Assembly: GCF_012935715.1 (NCBI RefSeq)
Contig: NZ_CP052860.1
Span: 6,634,001 to 6,698,000, forward strand
Direction of reading: 5' to 3'
DNA from: Pseudomonas sp. ADAK13
Lineage (GTDB): Bacteria; Pseudomonadota; Gammaproteobacteria; Pseudomonadales; Pseudomonadaceae
DNA length: 64,000 bases
Position numbers and translations under genes: made by a program. The notes beneath the pieces are model-generated. The model saw nothing but the letters and a program-made list of their open reading frames with translations. It did not search any database and was not told the DNA's origin. Shown in pieces: positions 36,962 to 47,624 of this stretch. Positions within the stretch are counted from its first letter, which is position 1, and the number at the start of each line of letters is the position of its first letter.

Positions 36962-38896
36962 ATGATTCGACCTTTCAAGACTCCCGTGCCCAGCCTGTTG
37001 TTCGGCTGCCTGTTCAGCCCCCTGCTGCTGGCCGACGACAACCCCCTCGAACTCAAGCCACTCAACGTTTCCGCGCCGTCGGTGGAGTCCACCACCGTGG
37101 CCGACATGGCCCAGTACGGCAGCAAGGTCGAGATCGTCACCCGCGAACAGATTGAACGCGCCGGCCCCGCTGCCGATGTCTCGCGCGTGATGCAGATGTT
37201 CATTCCCGGCCTGTACGTGGCGCCCAAGAACGGCCCGTTCGACTACGGCACCTATTCCCTGCTGGGCGGGCGCAACGATGACACGTTGATCCTGCTGGAC
37301 GGCGTGCGCCTGAACAACCGGCTGTACGGCGGCCTGTACCTGGACACCCTGCCCGCCAACGCCATCGAGCGCATCGAAGTGCTCAAGGGCGGCCAGAGCC
37401 TGCTGTTCGGCACTCAGGCGGTGTCGGGGGTGATCAATATCGTCACCCGCAGCCCGCAAACCCGCGAGGCGTCCGGCGAAGTGAACCTGGGCGCGGACAC
37501 CTTCGGCGGCACCACCGGCGATGCCCGGGTCGAGAAGATTTTCAACAACGGGTTTGGCGACCTCGGCTTGCTGGCCTACGTCAGCCGCAACGTCTCCGAG
37601 GGCTACCAGCCGTTTCGCAACCGCGACCTGAAAAACGTCACCGACAAAAAGCGCTCCTACGAAGTCACCACCTTTGGCACCAAGGCGATCCAGTCGTTTG
37701 GCGATGACACGCGCCTGGAGCTGTTTTACCAGTACGCCGACGCCAACCTGGATTTCGCCCGTCCTGTGGACAACCGCAAGACCACCAACGACCGCGTGCA
37801 ACAGATCGCCACGGCGACCTTCGAGCAAAGCCTCAACGAGCGCCTGAGCTACTTCGTCAAAGGCCATATCAACGACTGGGACACACGCTACACCCGCATC
37901 AACAATGTCGAAGGCGGCGGCACCGTGGTCAAGAATCACGACGACTACTGGGGCTTCACCGACTGGGGCGTGCAGGCCGAAGGCAAGGCCATATTGCCGG
38001 GCGAGCACGTGCTGGTATTCGGTTCCGACAACCAGTGGTTCAAGGGCCAGGACGATGTATTGATCATCGACGACAACAAGGCCCAGGCCCACGCGCTGTA
38101 CACCCAACTGCGGCCGAACATCGAGGCCCTGCCGAACTGGCACCCGAGCATCGGCGTACGCCACGAAGCCATGAGCGGCGGCGACAGCGCCACCGTCGGC
38201 ATGCTCACTTCGCTCTATGATCTCAACGACAACTGGGCCCTGCGCGGCCAATACGGCACCGCCTACAAGCTGCCGAACGCCGAGCAACTGTTCGTCAACG
38301 AAGACGATGAAAAAGGCAATCGCAACCTCAAGCCCGAGAAGAGCCGCAACGCCGAGCTGGGCGTCGACTACAAGGGCAGCCTGTTTGCCCGGGACTTCAG
38401 CGCCAGTGTCACGCTGTTCAAACGCAAGATCACCGACCTGATCACCCAGGACGATATCCAGTGGGTCAACGGCCAGGGCCAGATCCAGATGCGCGGTTTC
38501 GAGGCCGACGCCACGCTGCAACTCAACGCGCAATGGAGCGTGCAGGCCGACATGACCCGCAACCTCACCGAGTCCCGTGCCGGGGTCACCATCAACGACA
38601 TCCCCGGGTTCTTCGCCCGCTCGCGGGTCGGCTATGAATCGGTGGATCGTATGTGGGGCGCCGGCACGGCCGTGCGCTACATCGGCGATATCGTCAGCTC
38701 GAAAAAGGTCGAGTACGGCAACTACACCGTGGTCGACGCCGACGCCTATCGCTACCTCGACAACGCCCACCAGCACCGCGTCAGCCTGCTGGTAGAGAAC
38801 CTGCTGGACCGCGACTACGTCACCAGCCGCGCCAGCAACGTCGACAACCTCGGACGGCCGTTCACCTCCGAAGTCCGCTACACGTACCGCTTCTGA
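36962..38896 (+). CDS. TonB-dependent outer-membrane receptor, BtuB-like
   Basis: A 644-residue outer-membrane receptor with a short signal peptide (FGCLFSPLLLAD, about residue 22). The plug domain is at about 45-160 (VEIVTREQIERAGPAADVSRVMQMFIPGLYV ... LLDGVRLNNRLYGG ... IERIEVLKGGQSLLFGTQAVSGVINIVT) and the beta-barrel ends with Tyr-Arg-Phe. The cobalamin riboswitch upstream makes cobalamin or a cobinamide the likely ligand. Start ATG 36962; an upstream in-frame extension lies in the riboswitch expression region. The next gene overlaps the stop by 1 bp. Confidence 0.92.
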   Translation: MIRPFKTPVPSLLFGCLFSPLLLADDNPLELKPLNVSAPSVESTTVADMAQYGSKVEIVTREQIERAGPAADVSRVMQMFIPGLYVAPKNGPFDYGTYSLLGGRNDDTLILLDGVRLNNRLYGGLYLDTLPANAIERIEVLKGGQSLLFGTQAVSGVINIVTRSPQTREASGEVNLGADTFGGTTGDARVEKIFNNGFGDLGLLAYVSRNVSEGYQPFRNRDLKNVTDKKRSYEVTTFGTKAIQSFGDDTRLELFYQYADANLDFARPVDNRKTTNDRVQQIATATFEQSLNERLSYFVKGHINDWDTRYTRINNVEGGGTVVKNHDDYWGFTDWGVQAEGKAILPGEHVLVFGSDNQWFKGQDDVLIIDDNKAQAHALYTQLRPNIEALPNWHPSIGVRHEAMSGGDSATVGMLTSLYDLNDNWALRGQYGTAYKLPNAEQLFVNEDDEKGNRNLKPEKSRNAELGVDYKGSLFARDFSASVTLFKRKITDLITQDDIQWVNGQGQIQMRGFEADATLQLNAQWSVQADMTRNLTESRAGVTINDIPGFFARSRVGYESVDRMWGAGTAVRYIGDIVSSKKVEYGNYTVVDADAYRYLDNAHQHRVSLLVENLLDRDYVTSRASNVDNLGRPFTSEVRYTYRF

Positions 38897-39240
38897 TGAG
38901 TACGCCGGTGGAAACTCACCCGGACTGGTCCCACGTACCTGACCACGCCCGTCACGTGTTCCTGTGCACCGGCCCGCGCTGTACCCAGCGTGGTGCCCTG
39001 CAACTGTGGAAAACCCTGCGCCGCCACCTGCTGGCACACGACCGCATCGAAAAACCCGGCGGCGTATTGCTGACCCGCACCCACTGCCAGTTCCCGTGCA
39101 ACCTGGGGCCGATTGTGACGGTGTACCCGGACACCTGCTGGTACGGCGTGCACACCCACGCCGATGTGCAGCGACTGGTGGAAGTGCACCTGGTGGGCGG
39201 CGAGGTCGTCGAGGATCTGCTGATCAAGGAGCGCCCATGA
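38896..39240 (+). CDS. Thioredoxin-like [2Fe-2S] ferredoxin
   Basis: A 114-residue protein with four conserved Cys in the thioredoxin-like ferredoxin pattern: CTGPRC near residue 25-30 and HCQFPC near 63-67, with VTVYPDTCWYGVHTHADV as the typical C-terminal half. It overlaps the receptor stop by one base and the next start by 4 bp, so it is part of the cobalamin operon. It may supply electrons for reduction of the corrin cobalt or act in corrinoid handling; this role is inference. Confidence 0.88.
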   Translation: MSTPVETHPDWSHVPDHARHVFLCTGPRCTQRGALQLWKTLRRHLLAHDRIEKPGGVLLTRTHCQFPCNLGPIVTVYPDTCWYGVHTHADVQRLVEVHLVGGEVVEDLLIKERP

Positions 39241-40163
39241 GAGCCCCCTGGCTGCTGTTGGGCGCCCTGCTCTGCGCCGCGCCGGTGTGGGCCGACAGTT
39301 ATCGCAACTGCAACCAGACCTGGGCCGCCGAACACGCTGCACCCTCGCGCATCGTGGCTCTCAACCAGCATGCTGCCGACCTGTTGTTGGCGCTGGACGT
39401 TGGCCCGGCGTTGGTGGGCGTGGCGTATCTGGATGACAACGGTGCGGCCCACCCACGTGGTGAGTACTTCGATGTACCGGTGATCGCACCCAAGTACCCG
39501 TCCAGCGAAGTGCTCTATGCGCAAAAACCGGATTTGGTGGTCGGTGGTTTTGCCACGGCGTTCGGCACCGGCGTCACTTCCCGTACTGGCCTGGCCGGCA
39601 ACGGGGTGGCGTCGTACTTGCTCGAGTCGGCGTGCGACGGGCACTCACTGGATTACTTCGGGCATATCCGCAACGACCTGTTCACCCTTGGCGCGCTGGT
39701 GCACAAACAGCAGCGGGCACGTGAGTTGAGCGATGCCATGGACGCTGACCTGGCCCGTGCCCAGGCGCTGATTGGCGAGGGTAAACCGCTGTCGGTGTTT
39801 TACCTGGACAGTGAAGTCAACGGCCTGGACAGCGAAGGCCGGCGCGGCTTCGTCACCACGCTGGTGGCGGCTGCCGGGGCGCGGAATGTGTTTGCCGGGA
39901 TCAACCAATACCGCGTCACCGTGAGCCGTGAAACCCTGCTGATGAGCGACCCGGATGTGATTTTGCTGGCGGACGCGGTGTGGTCGCCGGCCAGCAGGAA
40001 GCGCCAGTTGTTGACCAGTGACCCGGTGTTGTCGCGCCTGCGGGCAGTGCGGGAGAACCGGATGATCGATATTCCGTTTACCCATTTGGTGCCCACCGTA
40101 AGCAGCGGCCGGGTGGTGTTGGAGCTGGCGAGGCAATTCAAAAAACTGGCTGAACTTCCGTAG
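39237..40163 (+). CDS. Periplasmic corrinoid-binding protein, BtuF-like
   Basis: A 308-residue ABC binding protein of the metal-chelate/vitamin B12 type with a signal peptide (LLLGALLCAAPVWAD, cleavage about residue 19). Core motifs are PSRIVALNQHAADLLLALD, VIAPKYPSSEVLYAQKPDLVVG and the C-terminal RMIDIPFTHLVPTVSSGRVVLELA. No BtuCD permease or ATPase gene follows in the window. The start overlaps the ferredoxin stop by 4 bp. The riboswitch context supports corrinoid binding. Confidence 0.88.
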   Translation: MRAPWLLLGALLCAAPVWADSYRNCNQTWAAEHAAPSRIVALNQHAADLLLALDVGPALVGVAYLDDNGAAHPRGEYFDVPVIAPKYPSSEVLYAQKPDLVVGGFATAFGTGVTSRTGLAGNGVASYLLESACDGHSLDYFGHIRNDLFTLGALVHKQQRARELSDAMDADLARAQALIGEGKPLSVFYLDSEVNGLDSEGRRGFVTTLVAAAGARNVFAGINQYRVTVSRETLLMSDPDVILLADAVWSPASRKRQLLTSDPVLSRLRAVRENRMIDIPFTHLVPTVSSGRVVLELARQFKKLAELP

Positions 40164-40243
40164 GAGCTGGCTTGCCGGCGATGGCATCCCCTCGGTGTAT
40201 CTGAAAGACCGGGTCGCCTGCATCGCCGGCAAGCCAGCGCCTA
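40161..40243. repeat. REP doublet (REPIN) 3
   Basis: Arms 40161-40183 and 40221-40243 (TAGGAGCTGGCTTGCCGGCGATG) are inverted with one mismatch. The left arm begins at the TAG stop codon of the BtuF-like gene. Confidence 0.85.
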
Positions 40244-40379
40244 CATCGGGCCGTGTTTGCTTTTGCTCCTCACCACTCATGACTTTTGGTAAAGAGTCCT
40301 TTTCGGATTCAGCGGTTTTTCTGAAGGAACGAGGAGCCGATACTCGACTCCATTGTTCACATCACTTCAGGAGTCACCC

Positions 40380-41183
40380 ATGTCCATTCCCGCATTCGGC
40401 CTCGGCACGTTCCGCCTGCAAGGCCAGGTCGTCATCGACTCCGTCAGCACCGGCCTGGAGCTGGGCTACCGTGTCATCGACACCGCGCAAATCTACGAAA
40501 ACGAAGCCGATGTCGGCCAGGCCATTGCCGACAGCGGCATCCCACGGGACGAGCTGTTTATCACCAGCAAAATCTGGATCGCCAACTTCGCCGAAGGCCA
40601 GTTGATTCCCAGCCTCAAGGAAAGCCTGCGCAAACTCCAGACCGATTACCTGGACCTGACCCTGATCCACTGGCCATCGCCGGAAGACCAGGTGCCGGTC
40701 GCCGAATTCATGGGCCAGTTGCTGGAAGCCAAGCGCCAGGGCCTGACCCGGCAGATCGGCATTTCCAACTTCACCGTCGACCTGATGAAGCAGGCGATTG
40801 CCGCCGTCGGTGCCGAGCATATCGCGACCAACCAGATCGAATTGCACCCGTACCTGCAAAACCGCACGGTGGTGGATTTTGCCAAGGCCCAGGGCATCCA
40901 GATCACCTCCTACATGACCCTGGCCTACGGCGAAGTGCTGAAAGACCCGGTGATCCAGCAGATCGCCGACCGTCATCACGCCACCCCGGCGCAAGTGACC
41001 CTGGCCTGGGCCATGCAACTGGGCTACGCGGTGATTCCATCGTCGACCAAACGCGCCAACCTTGCCAGCAACCTCAAGGCGCTGGACCTGACCTTGACTG
41101 ACGCCGACATGGCGCAGATTGCAGGCCTGGAGCGCGGCCATCGCCTGACCAGCCCCAAAGGCATCGCGCCGAACTGGGACTAA
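40380..41183 (+). CDS. Aldo/keto reductase, DkgB-like
   Basis: A 267-residue NADPH-dependent reductase with the TIM-barrel pattern. [10 protein letters not shown] is at the start, then [18 protein letters not shown] (catalytic Asp and Tyr), LFITSKIWI (catalytic Lys), LTLIHWP (catalytic His), and [17 protein letters not shown] (cofactor site). It matches 2,5-diketo-D-gluconate reductase B-like enzymes in length and motif order. CAGGAG lies upstream of ATG 40380. Its stop overlaps the convergent kinase stop by 3 bp. Confidence 0.92.
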   Translation: MSIPAFGLGTFRLQGQVVIDSVSTGLELGYRVIDTAQIYENEADVGQAIADSGIPRDELFITSKIWIANFAEGQLIPSLKESLRKLQTDYLDLTLIHWPSPEDQVPVAEFMGQLLEAKRQGLTRQIGISNFTVDLMKQAIAAVGAEHIATNQIELHPYLQNRTVVDFAKAQGIQITSYMTLAYGEVLKDPVIQQIADRHHATPAQVTLAWAMQLGYAVIPSSTKRANLASNLKALDLTLTDADMAQIAGLERGHRLTSPKGIAPNWD

Positions 41184-44100
41184 ACCCCGGGCGGGTTGCA
41201 ATAGAGCGACAGCGTGTGATGCAACTGGCCCAGCGCGTGGTCCACAGCGGCGACAGCGCCGGCCAGTTCGTCATGGGCCTGTCGCTCGCAGGCCTTCTCC
41301 AGTTGCTCACAGCAGTCCATCAGGGCCTGGGCCTTGACCATCCTTGCGCCACCCTTGGTGCGATGAGCGAGGTCATGCAGGCGGGCAAAGTCTGCGGTCT
41401 TTTGTAATGTCGCCAGTTGCCCGTGGTCCGTCTCAAGGCTGTCGAGCAGCGGCACCAGCAGTTCTTTGACCGCGTCGATATCGCCCCCGGTCAATTTCTC
41501 CAGATGGCTCAAGTCCACACCCGATAACGCCTCACCCGGGGCCACCGAAGGCGTCGCCGTGCGCGACGCCAGGGCCGCGTGCAAATCCTCAAGCCCGGTG
41601 GGTTTGAACAGGCAGCCGTCCATGCCGGCCTGGCGGCAACGCTTGACCTCCTCCGGCTGAGCATTAGCGGTAAACCCCAGCAGCAGGCACGGCGCCAGAC
41701 CGCGCTCGCGCTCCAGGGTGCGGATATCCCGTGCCAGTTCGTAGCCGTCCTTGAACGGCATGTTGCAGTCGGTAATCACCCCGTCAAACTGCCCCGACAA
41801 CCAGCGCTCAAGCCCCTCGACGCCATCTTCGGCGGTGGTGATTCGATGCCCCAGAAAACTCAACTGCCGGGCCAGCAGTAAGCGGTTGGCGGGGTAGTCA
41901 TCCACCACCAGAATGCTCAGCGCGTTGGCCGGAGGGGTTTCCAGGGCAATGGAGACGGCCGGCATCAACGCCGGGTCGGCGACCGCCAGTGCCAGGGTGA
42001 CGTCCACCCGCGTGCCCTGCCCCAGCAGGCTGCTCAACTGCAACTGGCCACCCATCATCTCGCACAGGTTGCGGCTGATGACCAGGCCCAGGCCCGAGCC
42101 ACTGCGCGCCGATTGCGCGGTGTTGCTGCCCTGGATAAACGGGTTGAACAGGCGTTTCTGGTCTTCGACACTGATGCCGATGCCGGTGTCTTCCACCCAC
42201 AGCCTGAGGTTCAGGTACCCGTTGGCAATCGCCGAGGAGCCGGAAGCGCCCAGCTTCACCTGGCCCTGGGGGGTGAACTTGATGGCGTTGCTCAGCAGGT
42301 TCGACACCACCTGCTTGAAACGCATCGGGTCCACCAGCACATATCGATCAATCAGCGGGTCGAGTTCCACCTGCAATACCAACCCCTTGGCCCGCGCCAG
42401 GCCATCGAACACCCGCGCCACAGACGTCAGTAACTCATGCAGGTTCGACGACTCCATGGCCAGGGACAGGTGGCCCGACTCAATGCGTGCGATATCGAGG
42501 ATATCGCCGATCAACTCCAGCATGCCCCGCGACGCATCGGCGGCCACCTCCAGCGCATCGTGGTCGGCCCGCCCCTGTTCGGCGGCCTTCAAGGCCAGTT
42601 CGAGCATGCCGATCACAGCGTTCATGGGCGTGCGTATCTCATGGCTCATGGTTGCTAGGAAGGTGGTCTTGGCACGGTTGGCAGCGTCGGCGTCCTCCTT
42701 GGCCTCCTGCAGCTGGCCCAGCAGGTGTTGCCTCTCGCTGACATCCACCCAGCCGGCGATCATGCCCACCACCTGCTCATCACCGTCGCGGTACGGCAGC
42801 ATCCAGTGGTAAATCGTCAGGGCCGTGCCACCCGGCACCTTGAGCACGCGGTCGTGAATCTGCGGCTCGCCCCGCTCCATCAACCGCAGGTAGTCCTCAT
42901 GAAACGACTGCGCCTGAGGGCGGTTGCCGGTGTCGGTCTCGACCACCGTTTTGCCCACCACGTCCTCCAGCTTGAAACCGAACACATCAAGATAAGCACT
43001 GTTGCATGCCATCAACCGTCCCAGGCGATCACGCACGTAAATCGGATGGGGCGTGCCATCGATCAACGCGCTCATAAACCGCATCTGGTCACTCAGCGCA
43101 CGCTCGGCCTGGGCCCGCTTGCGTATCAGGCGGCGCAGATAAATTGCCCAGCCCAGGGTGATCAGCAGCAGCAACGCCGCCAGGCCGAAGCCCTGGATGA
43201 TCGCATTGCGGTGGCGCGACCAATAGCTGTCTTCAATTACGACTTCGCTGCGCCAGTGGCCAGTCAAATCATCCATTTCCTGTGGCGTGATGCTCAGCAG
43301 CGCCTTGTCGAGGATCGAATACAGCTCCAATTGGCTGCGGTTGACACCAAATGCGATGCGGGCCGGTTCGGAGCCGATGGTGCTGGTCACCCGTAACCGG
43401 TCACGGTACTCGCGGGCGATGATGTAGCGCGCACCGATCAACGTAATGACGGCGGCATCGGCACTGCCGTTGGCCACCAGCGCCATGCTCTGTTCGGGGT
43501 TCTCGGCGGGCACAAACTTGATGGTGGGATAGTCCCGGGCGATGCTTTCCTGTTGGCTATTGCCACCCAGCAATGCCAGGCGCCTGCCGGCCATGTCTTC
43601 CAGGGTGAGCGGGTTGCCGGCGTCGGTACGACTGACCAGTACATACGGGTTGATCAGGTAAGGTCGGGTAATGCGCACCTTGTCGGCGTGCTCATTGCCG
43701 GGGGTCACGACTGCAATCATGTCCGCTGCGCCCGCGCTGACCTTGTCAAGCTGCTGGGGCAATGAGGTGCCGGCGACCACGTCGAATTTCAACCCGGTGC
43801 GCAAGCTGATGCGGGCCAATACCTCGGCGCTCAGGCCTTCAAACTCGGCCTGTTTGCCGAGAAATGAAATGGGCAGGAACTTGTCGAGCACCGCCACCTT
43901 TATCCGTGGGTGCCGCTCCAGCCAACGCTGCTCACTGGCACTCAAGCGCAGCCGGTCCGACCCCAGGACCCCTAGATTGCCGGCACTCCAGCGCCGCAGG
44001 ATTTCCATCTGCTCACTGGCCGGAATGACGGCCAGTGCGCCATTGACGATACGCAGCAGGCGGGTGTTGTCCCGGGCAAATGCGAAGCCGAACGGGTTGA

Positions 44101-44812
44101 CTTCCAGTGACGAGAAGTCAGCCATCCGAACGTTGTTCAAGTGGTTGCGGTTGATCAGGTAATTGGTGCTGATGGCGTCGCCCAGGTAGACATCTGCCTG
44201 GCCGAACGCCACGGCACCGATGGCCTCGAAACTCGATGGGAACAGCTCTATCCGGGCATGGGGGTAAAACGCCTGGACCGCATCCGGCTGCATATAGTGA
44301 TAGAACATCGCCACACGCTTGCCGGCGAGGTCTGCACTCAGGGATTGGCTGTCGCCGGAACGGGTGACCAGGGTGGGTTGATCCATGGCGTAGGAGCGCG
44401 ACAGCACAAGCTGCGGGTCAGCCGCTTCGTAACCGTTGGCCGACCCCACAAAGTCCACCTCGCCGCGCTTGAGCGCAGTGATGACCGCATCGCGATTGTC
44501 GTAGCGACGCACTTCGATCCTGACGTTCAACGCATCGCCGATCAGCGCCGTGTAATCCGCCGTGATCCCTTCAAGCTCATCGTTGCTGCTCAACTCAAAC
44601 GGCGCGTAATCGGGCCCCGAGATCCCCATCAACAAGCGGCGGCGCTCGCGTAACCAGCGCCAGTCAGCTTCATCCAGCGCGGCTGCCGGGGTTTCGAGGA
44701 GAGAGTGCCCCAACAGCAACAGGGGCCGAGGCTCACCCAGGGCCGGGCTATGTATACAGAGCAAGCCCAGCCATACGCTTGCACTGAGCCACAGGACCCG
44801 GAGTGTGGTCAT
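41180..44812 (-). CDS. BvgS/EvgS-type hybrid sensor kinase
   Basis: A 1210-residue unorthodox kinase. In order: signal peptide, two periplasmic Venus-flytrap (binding protein family 3) domains at about 45-270 and 285-515, one transmembrane helix near 535-558, PAS about 575-700, HisKA with His about 724 ([10 protein letters not shown]), ATPase domain, receiver with Asp about 1015 (ITDCNMP), and Hpt with His about 1147 (AHRTKGG). The response regulator gene is 1 bp upstream on the same strand, giving a full phosphorelay. Ligands of such domains are often small acids or amino acids; none is indicated here. Confidence 0.93.
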   Translation of the reverse strand: MTTLRVLWLSASVWLGLLCIHSPALGEPRPLLLLGHSLLETPAAALDEADWRWLRERRRLLMGISGPDYAPFELSSNDELEGITADYTALIGDALNVRIEVRRYDNRDAVITALKRGEVDFVGSANGYEAADPQLVLSRSYAMDQPTLVTRSGDSQSLSADLAGKRVAMFYHYMQPDAVQAFYPHARIELFPSSFEAIGAVAFGQADVYLGDAISTNYLINRNHLNNVRMADFSSLEVNPFGFAFARDNTRLLRIVNGALAVIPASEQMEILRRWSAGNLGVLGSDRLRLSASEQRWLERHPRIKVAVLDKFLPISFLGKQAEFEGLSAEVLARISLRTGLKFDVVAGTSLPQQLDKVSAGAADMIAVVTPGNEHADKVRITRPYLINPYVLVSRTDAGNPLTLEDMAGRRLALLGGNSQQESIARDYPTIKFVPAENPEQSMALVANGSADAAVITLIGARYIIAREYRDRLRVTSTIGSEPARIAFGVNRSQLELYSILDKALLSITPQEMDDLTGHWRSEVVIEDSYWSRHRNAIIQGFGLAALLLLITLGWAIYLRRLIRKRAQAERALSDQMRFMSALIDGTPHPIYVRDRLGRLMACNSAYLDVFGFKLEDVVGKTVVETDTGNRPQAQSFHEDYLRLMERGEPQIHDRVLKVPGGTALTIYHWMLPYRDGDEQVVGMIAGWVDVSERQHLLGQLQEAKEDADAANRAKTTFLATMSHEIRTPMNAVIGMLELALKAAEQGRADHDALEVAADASRGMLELIGDILDIARIESGHLSLAMESSNLHELLTSVARVFDGLARAKGLVLQVELDPLIDRYVLVDPMRFKQVVSNLLSNAIKFTPQGQVKLGASGSSAIANGYLNLRLWVEDTGIGISVEDQKRLFNPFIQGSNTAQSARSGSGLGLVISRNLCEMMGGQLQLSSLLGQGTRVDVTLALAVADPALMPAVSIALETPPANALSILVVDDYPANRLLLARQLSFLGHRITTAEDGVEGLERWLSGQFDGVITDCNMPFKDGYELARDIRTLERERGLAPCLLLGFTANAQPEEVKRCRQAGMDGCLFKPTGLEDLHAALASRTATPSVAPGEALSGVDLSHLEKLTGGDIDAVKELLVPLLDSLETDHGQLATLQKTADFARLHDLAHRTKGGARMVKAQALMDCCEQLEKACERQAHDELAGAVAAVDHALGQLHHTLSLYCNPPGV

Positions 44813-44813
44813 T

Positions 44814-45440
44814 TCAGATCAAGTGATTGCGCTGGGCGAACTTGGATAAATGCACCACCGACGACATTCTCAGCTTCTCCTTCAGGCGGGTTTTATAGGT
44901 GCTGATGGTCTTGTGGCTGAGCAGCATGTCTTCGGCGATTTCCTTGTTGCCCAGCCCCAGCGCGAGCTTCTGCAGCACGGTCAACTCGCGGTCGGAAAGC
45001 TCCGCCACCAGGTCCTGTTCAGTGGACTGTAAATCGTCACGGCGCACCGAGCTGGTGGGCAAGCTGGGAAAGCAGCTGTAGTTGGACATCACAGCCTTGA
45101 TCGCTTTTTGCAGCTCATCCAGCTCGCCGGTCTTGGCGACAAACCCCATCGCACCGGCGCGCATGCAACGGGTGGAAAAAAACACCGCAAGGTAGGACGT
45201 CAGCACCAGGATTTTGCAGGGCAGGCCCAGCGCCTTGATCCGGCTGATCACCTCCAGGCCACCCAACTTCGGCATGGCCAGGTCGAGGATGATCAGTTCA
45301 GGGCGCTCCTCCCTGGCAATCTGCATCGCGTCGGCGCCGTTACCGGCCTCGTAGATCGTATCGAAACCTTCCTGTTTCAACAGAAACCGCACGGTGGCGC
45401 GGATAAATGGATGGTCATCCACGATTAAAGCTTTGCTCAT
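44814..45440 (-). CDS. LuxR/NarL family response regulator
   Basis: A 208-residue regulator with a receiver domain (residues 1-120; phospho-acceptor in IILDLAMPKLGG) and a LuxR-type helix-turn-helix (LSDRELTVLQKLALGLGNKEIAEDMLLSHKTIS). The start is the Met of SKALIVDDHP; the longest frame extends 105 bp further but not in a protein-like way. It is the likely partner of the BvgS-type kinase encoded next. An inverted repeat at 45658-45679 upstream could be a binding site. Confidence 0.93.
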   Translation of the reverse strand: MSKALIVDDHPFIRATVRFLLKQEGFDTIYEAGNGADAMQIAREERPELIILDLAMPKLGGLEVISRIKALGLPCKILVLTSYLAVFFSTRCMRAGAMGFVAKTGELDELQKAIKAVMSNYSCFPSLPTSSVRRDDLQSTEQDLVAELSDRELTVLQKLALGLGNKEIAEDMLLSHKTISTYKTRLKEKLRMSSVVHLSKFAQRNHLI

Positions 45441-45657
45441 AGGGCTCCCCTGGGAGGATTCAGTACCGTTACACATCACACGGGACCTATCTACCTGTGA
45501 GAAATACCAGTTCCGACGAACGGAGCTGAACATTCCTACAAACAATAGCGGGTCCCTTCACTTGAAAAACGCCTGGCCATGGGTAGCGGCACCTGCGTGC
45601 CTGGCTAGTCGCAAGCGCGCAACCTTACCAATGGAATGACGCAACAACTGAAGGGAT

Positions 45658-45679
45658 AGTCCTAGGCTTATGTAGGACT
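45658..45679. promoter_or_regulatory. Inverted repeat upstream of the response regulator gene
   Basis: AGTCCTA-ggcttatg-TAGGACT is a perfect 7-bp inverted repeat with 8-bp spacing, about 220 bp before the response regulator start and near the mgtC stop. It could be an operator of the BvgA-like regulator or a hairpin at the end of an RNA. The rest of the 291-bp gap shows nothing I recognise. Confidence 0.35.
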
Positions 45680-45731
45680 TTTCCTCACTAGGAGCATAGT
45701 AAACAGCCGGCTCCCTGGGAGCAGAAGCGGC

Positions 45732-46448
45732 CTAGTCGGTGGTACTCGGGCTCCAGAACGCCTGTACCACCAGGGTCGAGGTGGAAATACGCGCCACCAG
45801 GGCGTCCAGTTCATCACCGTCCACCGAGGTCACGGCCAGCGTCGCCTCGATTTCCACCTCTTCAGGACCAAAGGGCCGCACGTCCACATCGCTGGCCGGG
45901 TAGTTGCAACGTGCAAGTTCGGCTTCAAGCAAGGCCAGTACCGCCTTTTGCTGGGTACGCCGGGCCACCACGTACAGAATGTTGGTCACCTCGGCCGACA
46001 CCACGTCCAATGGCTGGCGGTTGATGTTATTGACGATCGGTCGCAGCAAGGTATTGGCCGCCAGCACAAACAGTGTGCCCAGCAGCGCTTCCAGGATCAG
46101 GTCGGCACCGGCACAGGCGCCCACCGCCGCCGAGGCCCAGAGCGTAGCAGCGGTATTGAGCCCGCGCACATTGCCTTCTTCCCGCATGATCACGCCGGCA
46201 CCGAGAAAACCGATGCCCGAGACCACGTAGGCCACGACCCGCACCGCCCCTTCGGCGCCGCCCAGGCGGTTGGCCATGTCGACGAAAATCGCCGCCCCCA
46301 CCGCCACCAGCACGTTGGTGCGCAAGCCCGCCGTGCGCTGGCGGTACTGGCGTTCGAAACCAATCAGCCCACCGAGAATGAAGGCCGCAGTGAGGCTGAC
46401 CAGCGTGTCGACCAGCGAGTTGAGGTTGATGTTGTTGATTGCTTGCAT
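45732..46448 (-). CDS. MgtC/SapB family membrane protein
   Basis: A 238-residue inner-membrane protein with four or five hydrophobic segments, then a cytoplasmic ACT-like C-terminal domain (about 150-235). The MgtC signature is clear: LGGLIGFERQYRQRTAGLRTNVLVAVGAAIFV. In other bacteria MgtC supports growth in low magnesium and in host cells by modulating ATP synthase or potassium and phosphate uptake. It is not next to a magnesium transporter here. Confidence 0.92.
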   Translation of the reverse strand: MQAINNINLNSLVDTLVSLTAAFILGGLIGFERQYRQRTAGLRTNVLVAVGAAIFVDMANRLGGAEGAVRVVAYVVSGIGFLGAGVIMREEGNVRGLNTAATLWASAAVGACAGADLILEALLGTLFVLAANTLLRPIVNNINRQPLDVVSAEVTNILYVVARRTQQKAVLALLEAELARCNYPASDVDVRPFGPEEVEIEATLAVTSVDGDELDALVARISTSTLVVQAFWSPSTTD

Positions 46449-46884
46449 AGGCGTCTTCCCTATTCTTTACGAGCCAAACTTGCGGATATAGAAACCTTCA
46501 GCGTCTGGGTCAGCAGACAGGCGCGTCCGTAGTACCGCGATGCAAGGCATCACGTACCGTCAAGTGTCGATGAGAGGGAATTCGGGATCGGGCCAGGACA
46601 GGCCGCCACCGGGATGCCGCTTCTCGCTGTTGGGCGAGACAACGGCATCGGAAAAATGCGCGTTATCTTGCCAAGTATGTGCCGGTTATCGAGACCGGCC
46701 GACGACTGTCACTCGAACAAGTACCCACTGAGGGTCTCCGCTATTGATGAAAACGCGCGAAGCTTACGCTGTGATTTCAGGAGAGTAAACCGTAGGAAAA
46801 TTTACCCAATGGGTTTGGGGAGGTTCTTCAGGGAGGGTTCAGGTGGGTCTTCAAGCAAAGATATTGAACATGGCACCAATGAAA
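46449..46884. other. Long region upstream of mgtC, no gene seen
   Basis: About 435 bp without a credible gene precede mgtC on the minus strand. Small inverted repeats are present, for example GCCGGT-tatcgag-ACCGGC at 46681-46699. mgtC leaders in other bacteria are long and regulatory, but I cannot identify a leader peptide or a known magnesium-sensing RNA here. Confidence 0.4.
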
Positions 46885-46973
46885 TGTGGGAGCTGGCTTG
46901 CCTGCGATGGCGGAGTGTCAGCCAGCCAATTCATCACTGAACCACCGCCATCGCAGGCAAGCCAGCTCCCACA
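46885..46973. repeat. REP doublet (REPIN) 4
   Basis: Arms 46885-46913 and 46945-46973 are perfect 29-bp inverted repeats starting TGTGGGAGCTGGCTTGCCTG, with 31 bp between. It lies 36 bp beyond the GNAT gene's stop. Confidence 0.9.
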
Positions 46974-47009
46974 CTGGAGGTGTACACCTGAAAATTCCGG
47001 GTGGACTGT

Positions 47010-47612
47010 CTATATCGCCCCGGGTCGATCACGGACGACCAGCGACAGGTACTCGTCGATCTGCCCTCCCTCCAGCAGCTTCACCTGAATGGAAACCCGA
47101 TTCACCTGCCGCCCCATCTCTACCCCATCCCGGGTACGCACCTGAACATACCCAAGCCTGGGCCAAAAGCGCTCGGCCTTGGCATTCCCTACCACCACCG
47201 TCAGCCGCAACCAGCGCGCCCCAAGGCTCACCACCCAGTCCTGGAAATCCGCATGCAACTGGTGCGCAAACCCGCTGCCGTGCAACGGCGTGGCCACCAA
47301 CAACAGCCCGATATGCCACACCCCGACCGCCAGCAGATCAGACGCCACATTCACCACCGCCACCAGTTGCCCTTCGGCATCGCGGTAGCCAATCCAGTAC
47401 ATCCGTGTGTAGCTCCAGGTGTCAGGCAACTGAAGCGTCAACTCATCCCGTGCCTCAGTGGGCGTGGCAGGTTCACCATTCACCGCACGGAAATACTCCG
47501 GCGCCGCCTCGAAAAAGCGCTGCAGCTCGGCCTCATCCTCAAGGGTCAGCTCCACCACCCGAATGCCCGCTATTGAACTGCGCGGCAACTCCACTGTTTC
47601 AACAACCTCCAT
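47010..47612 (-). CDS. GNAT family N-acetyltransferase
   Basis: A 200-residue acetyltransferase. The GNAT core appears as VVNVASDLLAVGVWHIGLLLVATPLHGSGFAHQL (strands 4 and 5 with the acetyl-CoA-binding loop in a degenerate Q/R-x-x-G-x-A form), then WLRLTVVVGNAKAERFWPRLGY. I start at 47612 because AGGAG lies 8 nt upstream; ATG 47618 is only 2 nt from it. The FKBP reading frame ended 12 bp upstream, so the two were once one transcript; the mobile element now separates this gene from that promoter. Confidence 0.85.
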   Translation of the reverse strand: MEVVETVELPRSSIAGIRVVELTLEDEAELQRFFEAAPEYFRAVNGEPATPTEARDELTLQLPDTWSYTRMYWIGYRDAEGQLVAVVNVASDLLAVGVWHIGLLLVATPLHGSGFAHQLHADFQDWVVSLGARWLRLTVVVGNAKAERFWPRLGYVQVRTRDGVEMGRQVNRVSIQVKLLEGGQIDEYLSLVVRDRPGAI

Positions 47613-47624
47613 GTTCATCGCTCC

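Noticed and set aside
36917..39037. 706-codon open frame on the minus strand opposite the BtuB-like gene
   Set aside because: It is the codon-phase shadow of a GC-rich gene. Its translation is Val/Ala/Gly-rich without domains, and the plus-strand receptor is unmistakable.
45658..45679. AGTCCTA/TAGGACT hairpin with TTTT as a plus-strand terminator
   Set aside because: No plus-strand gene lies upstream; both flanking genes are on the minus strand, so an operator or chance repeat is more likely.
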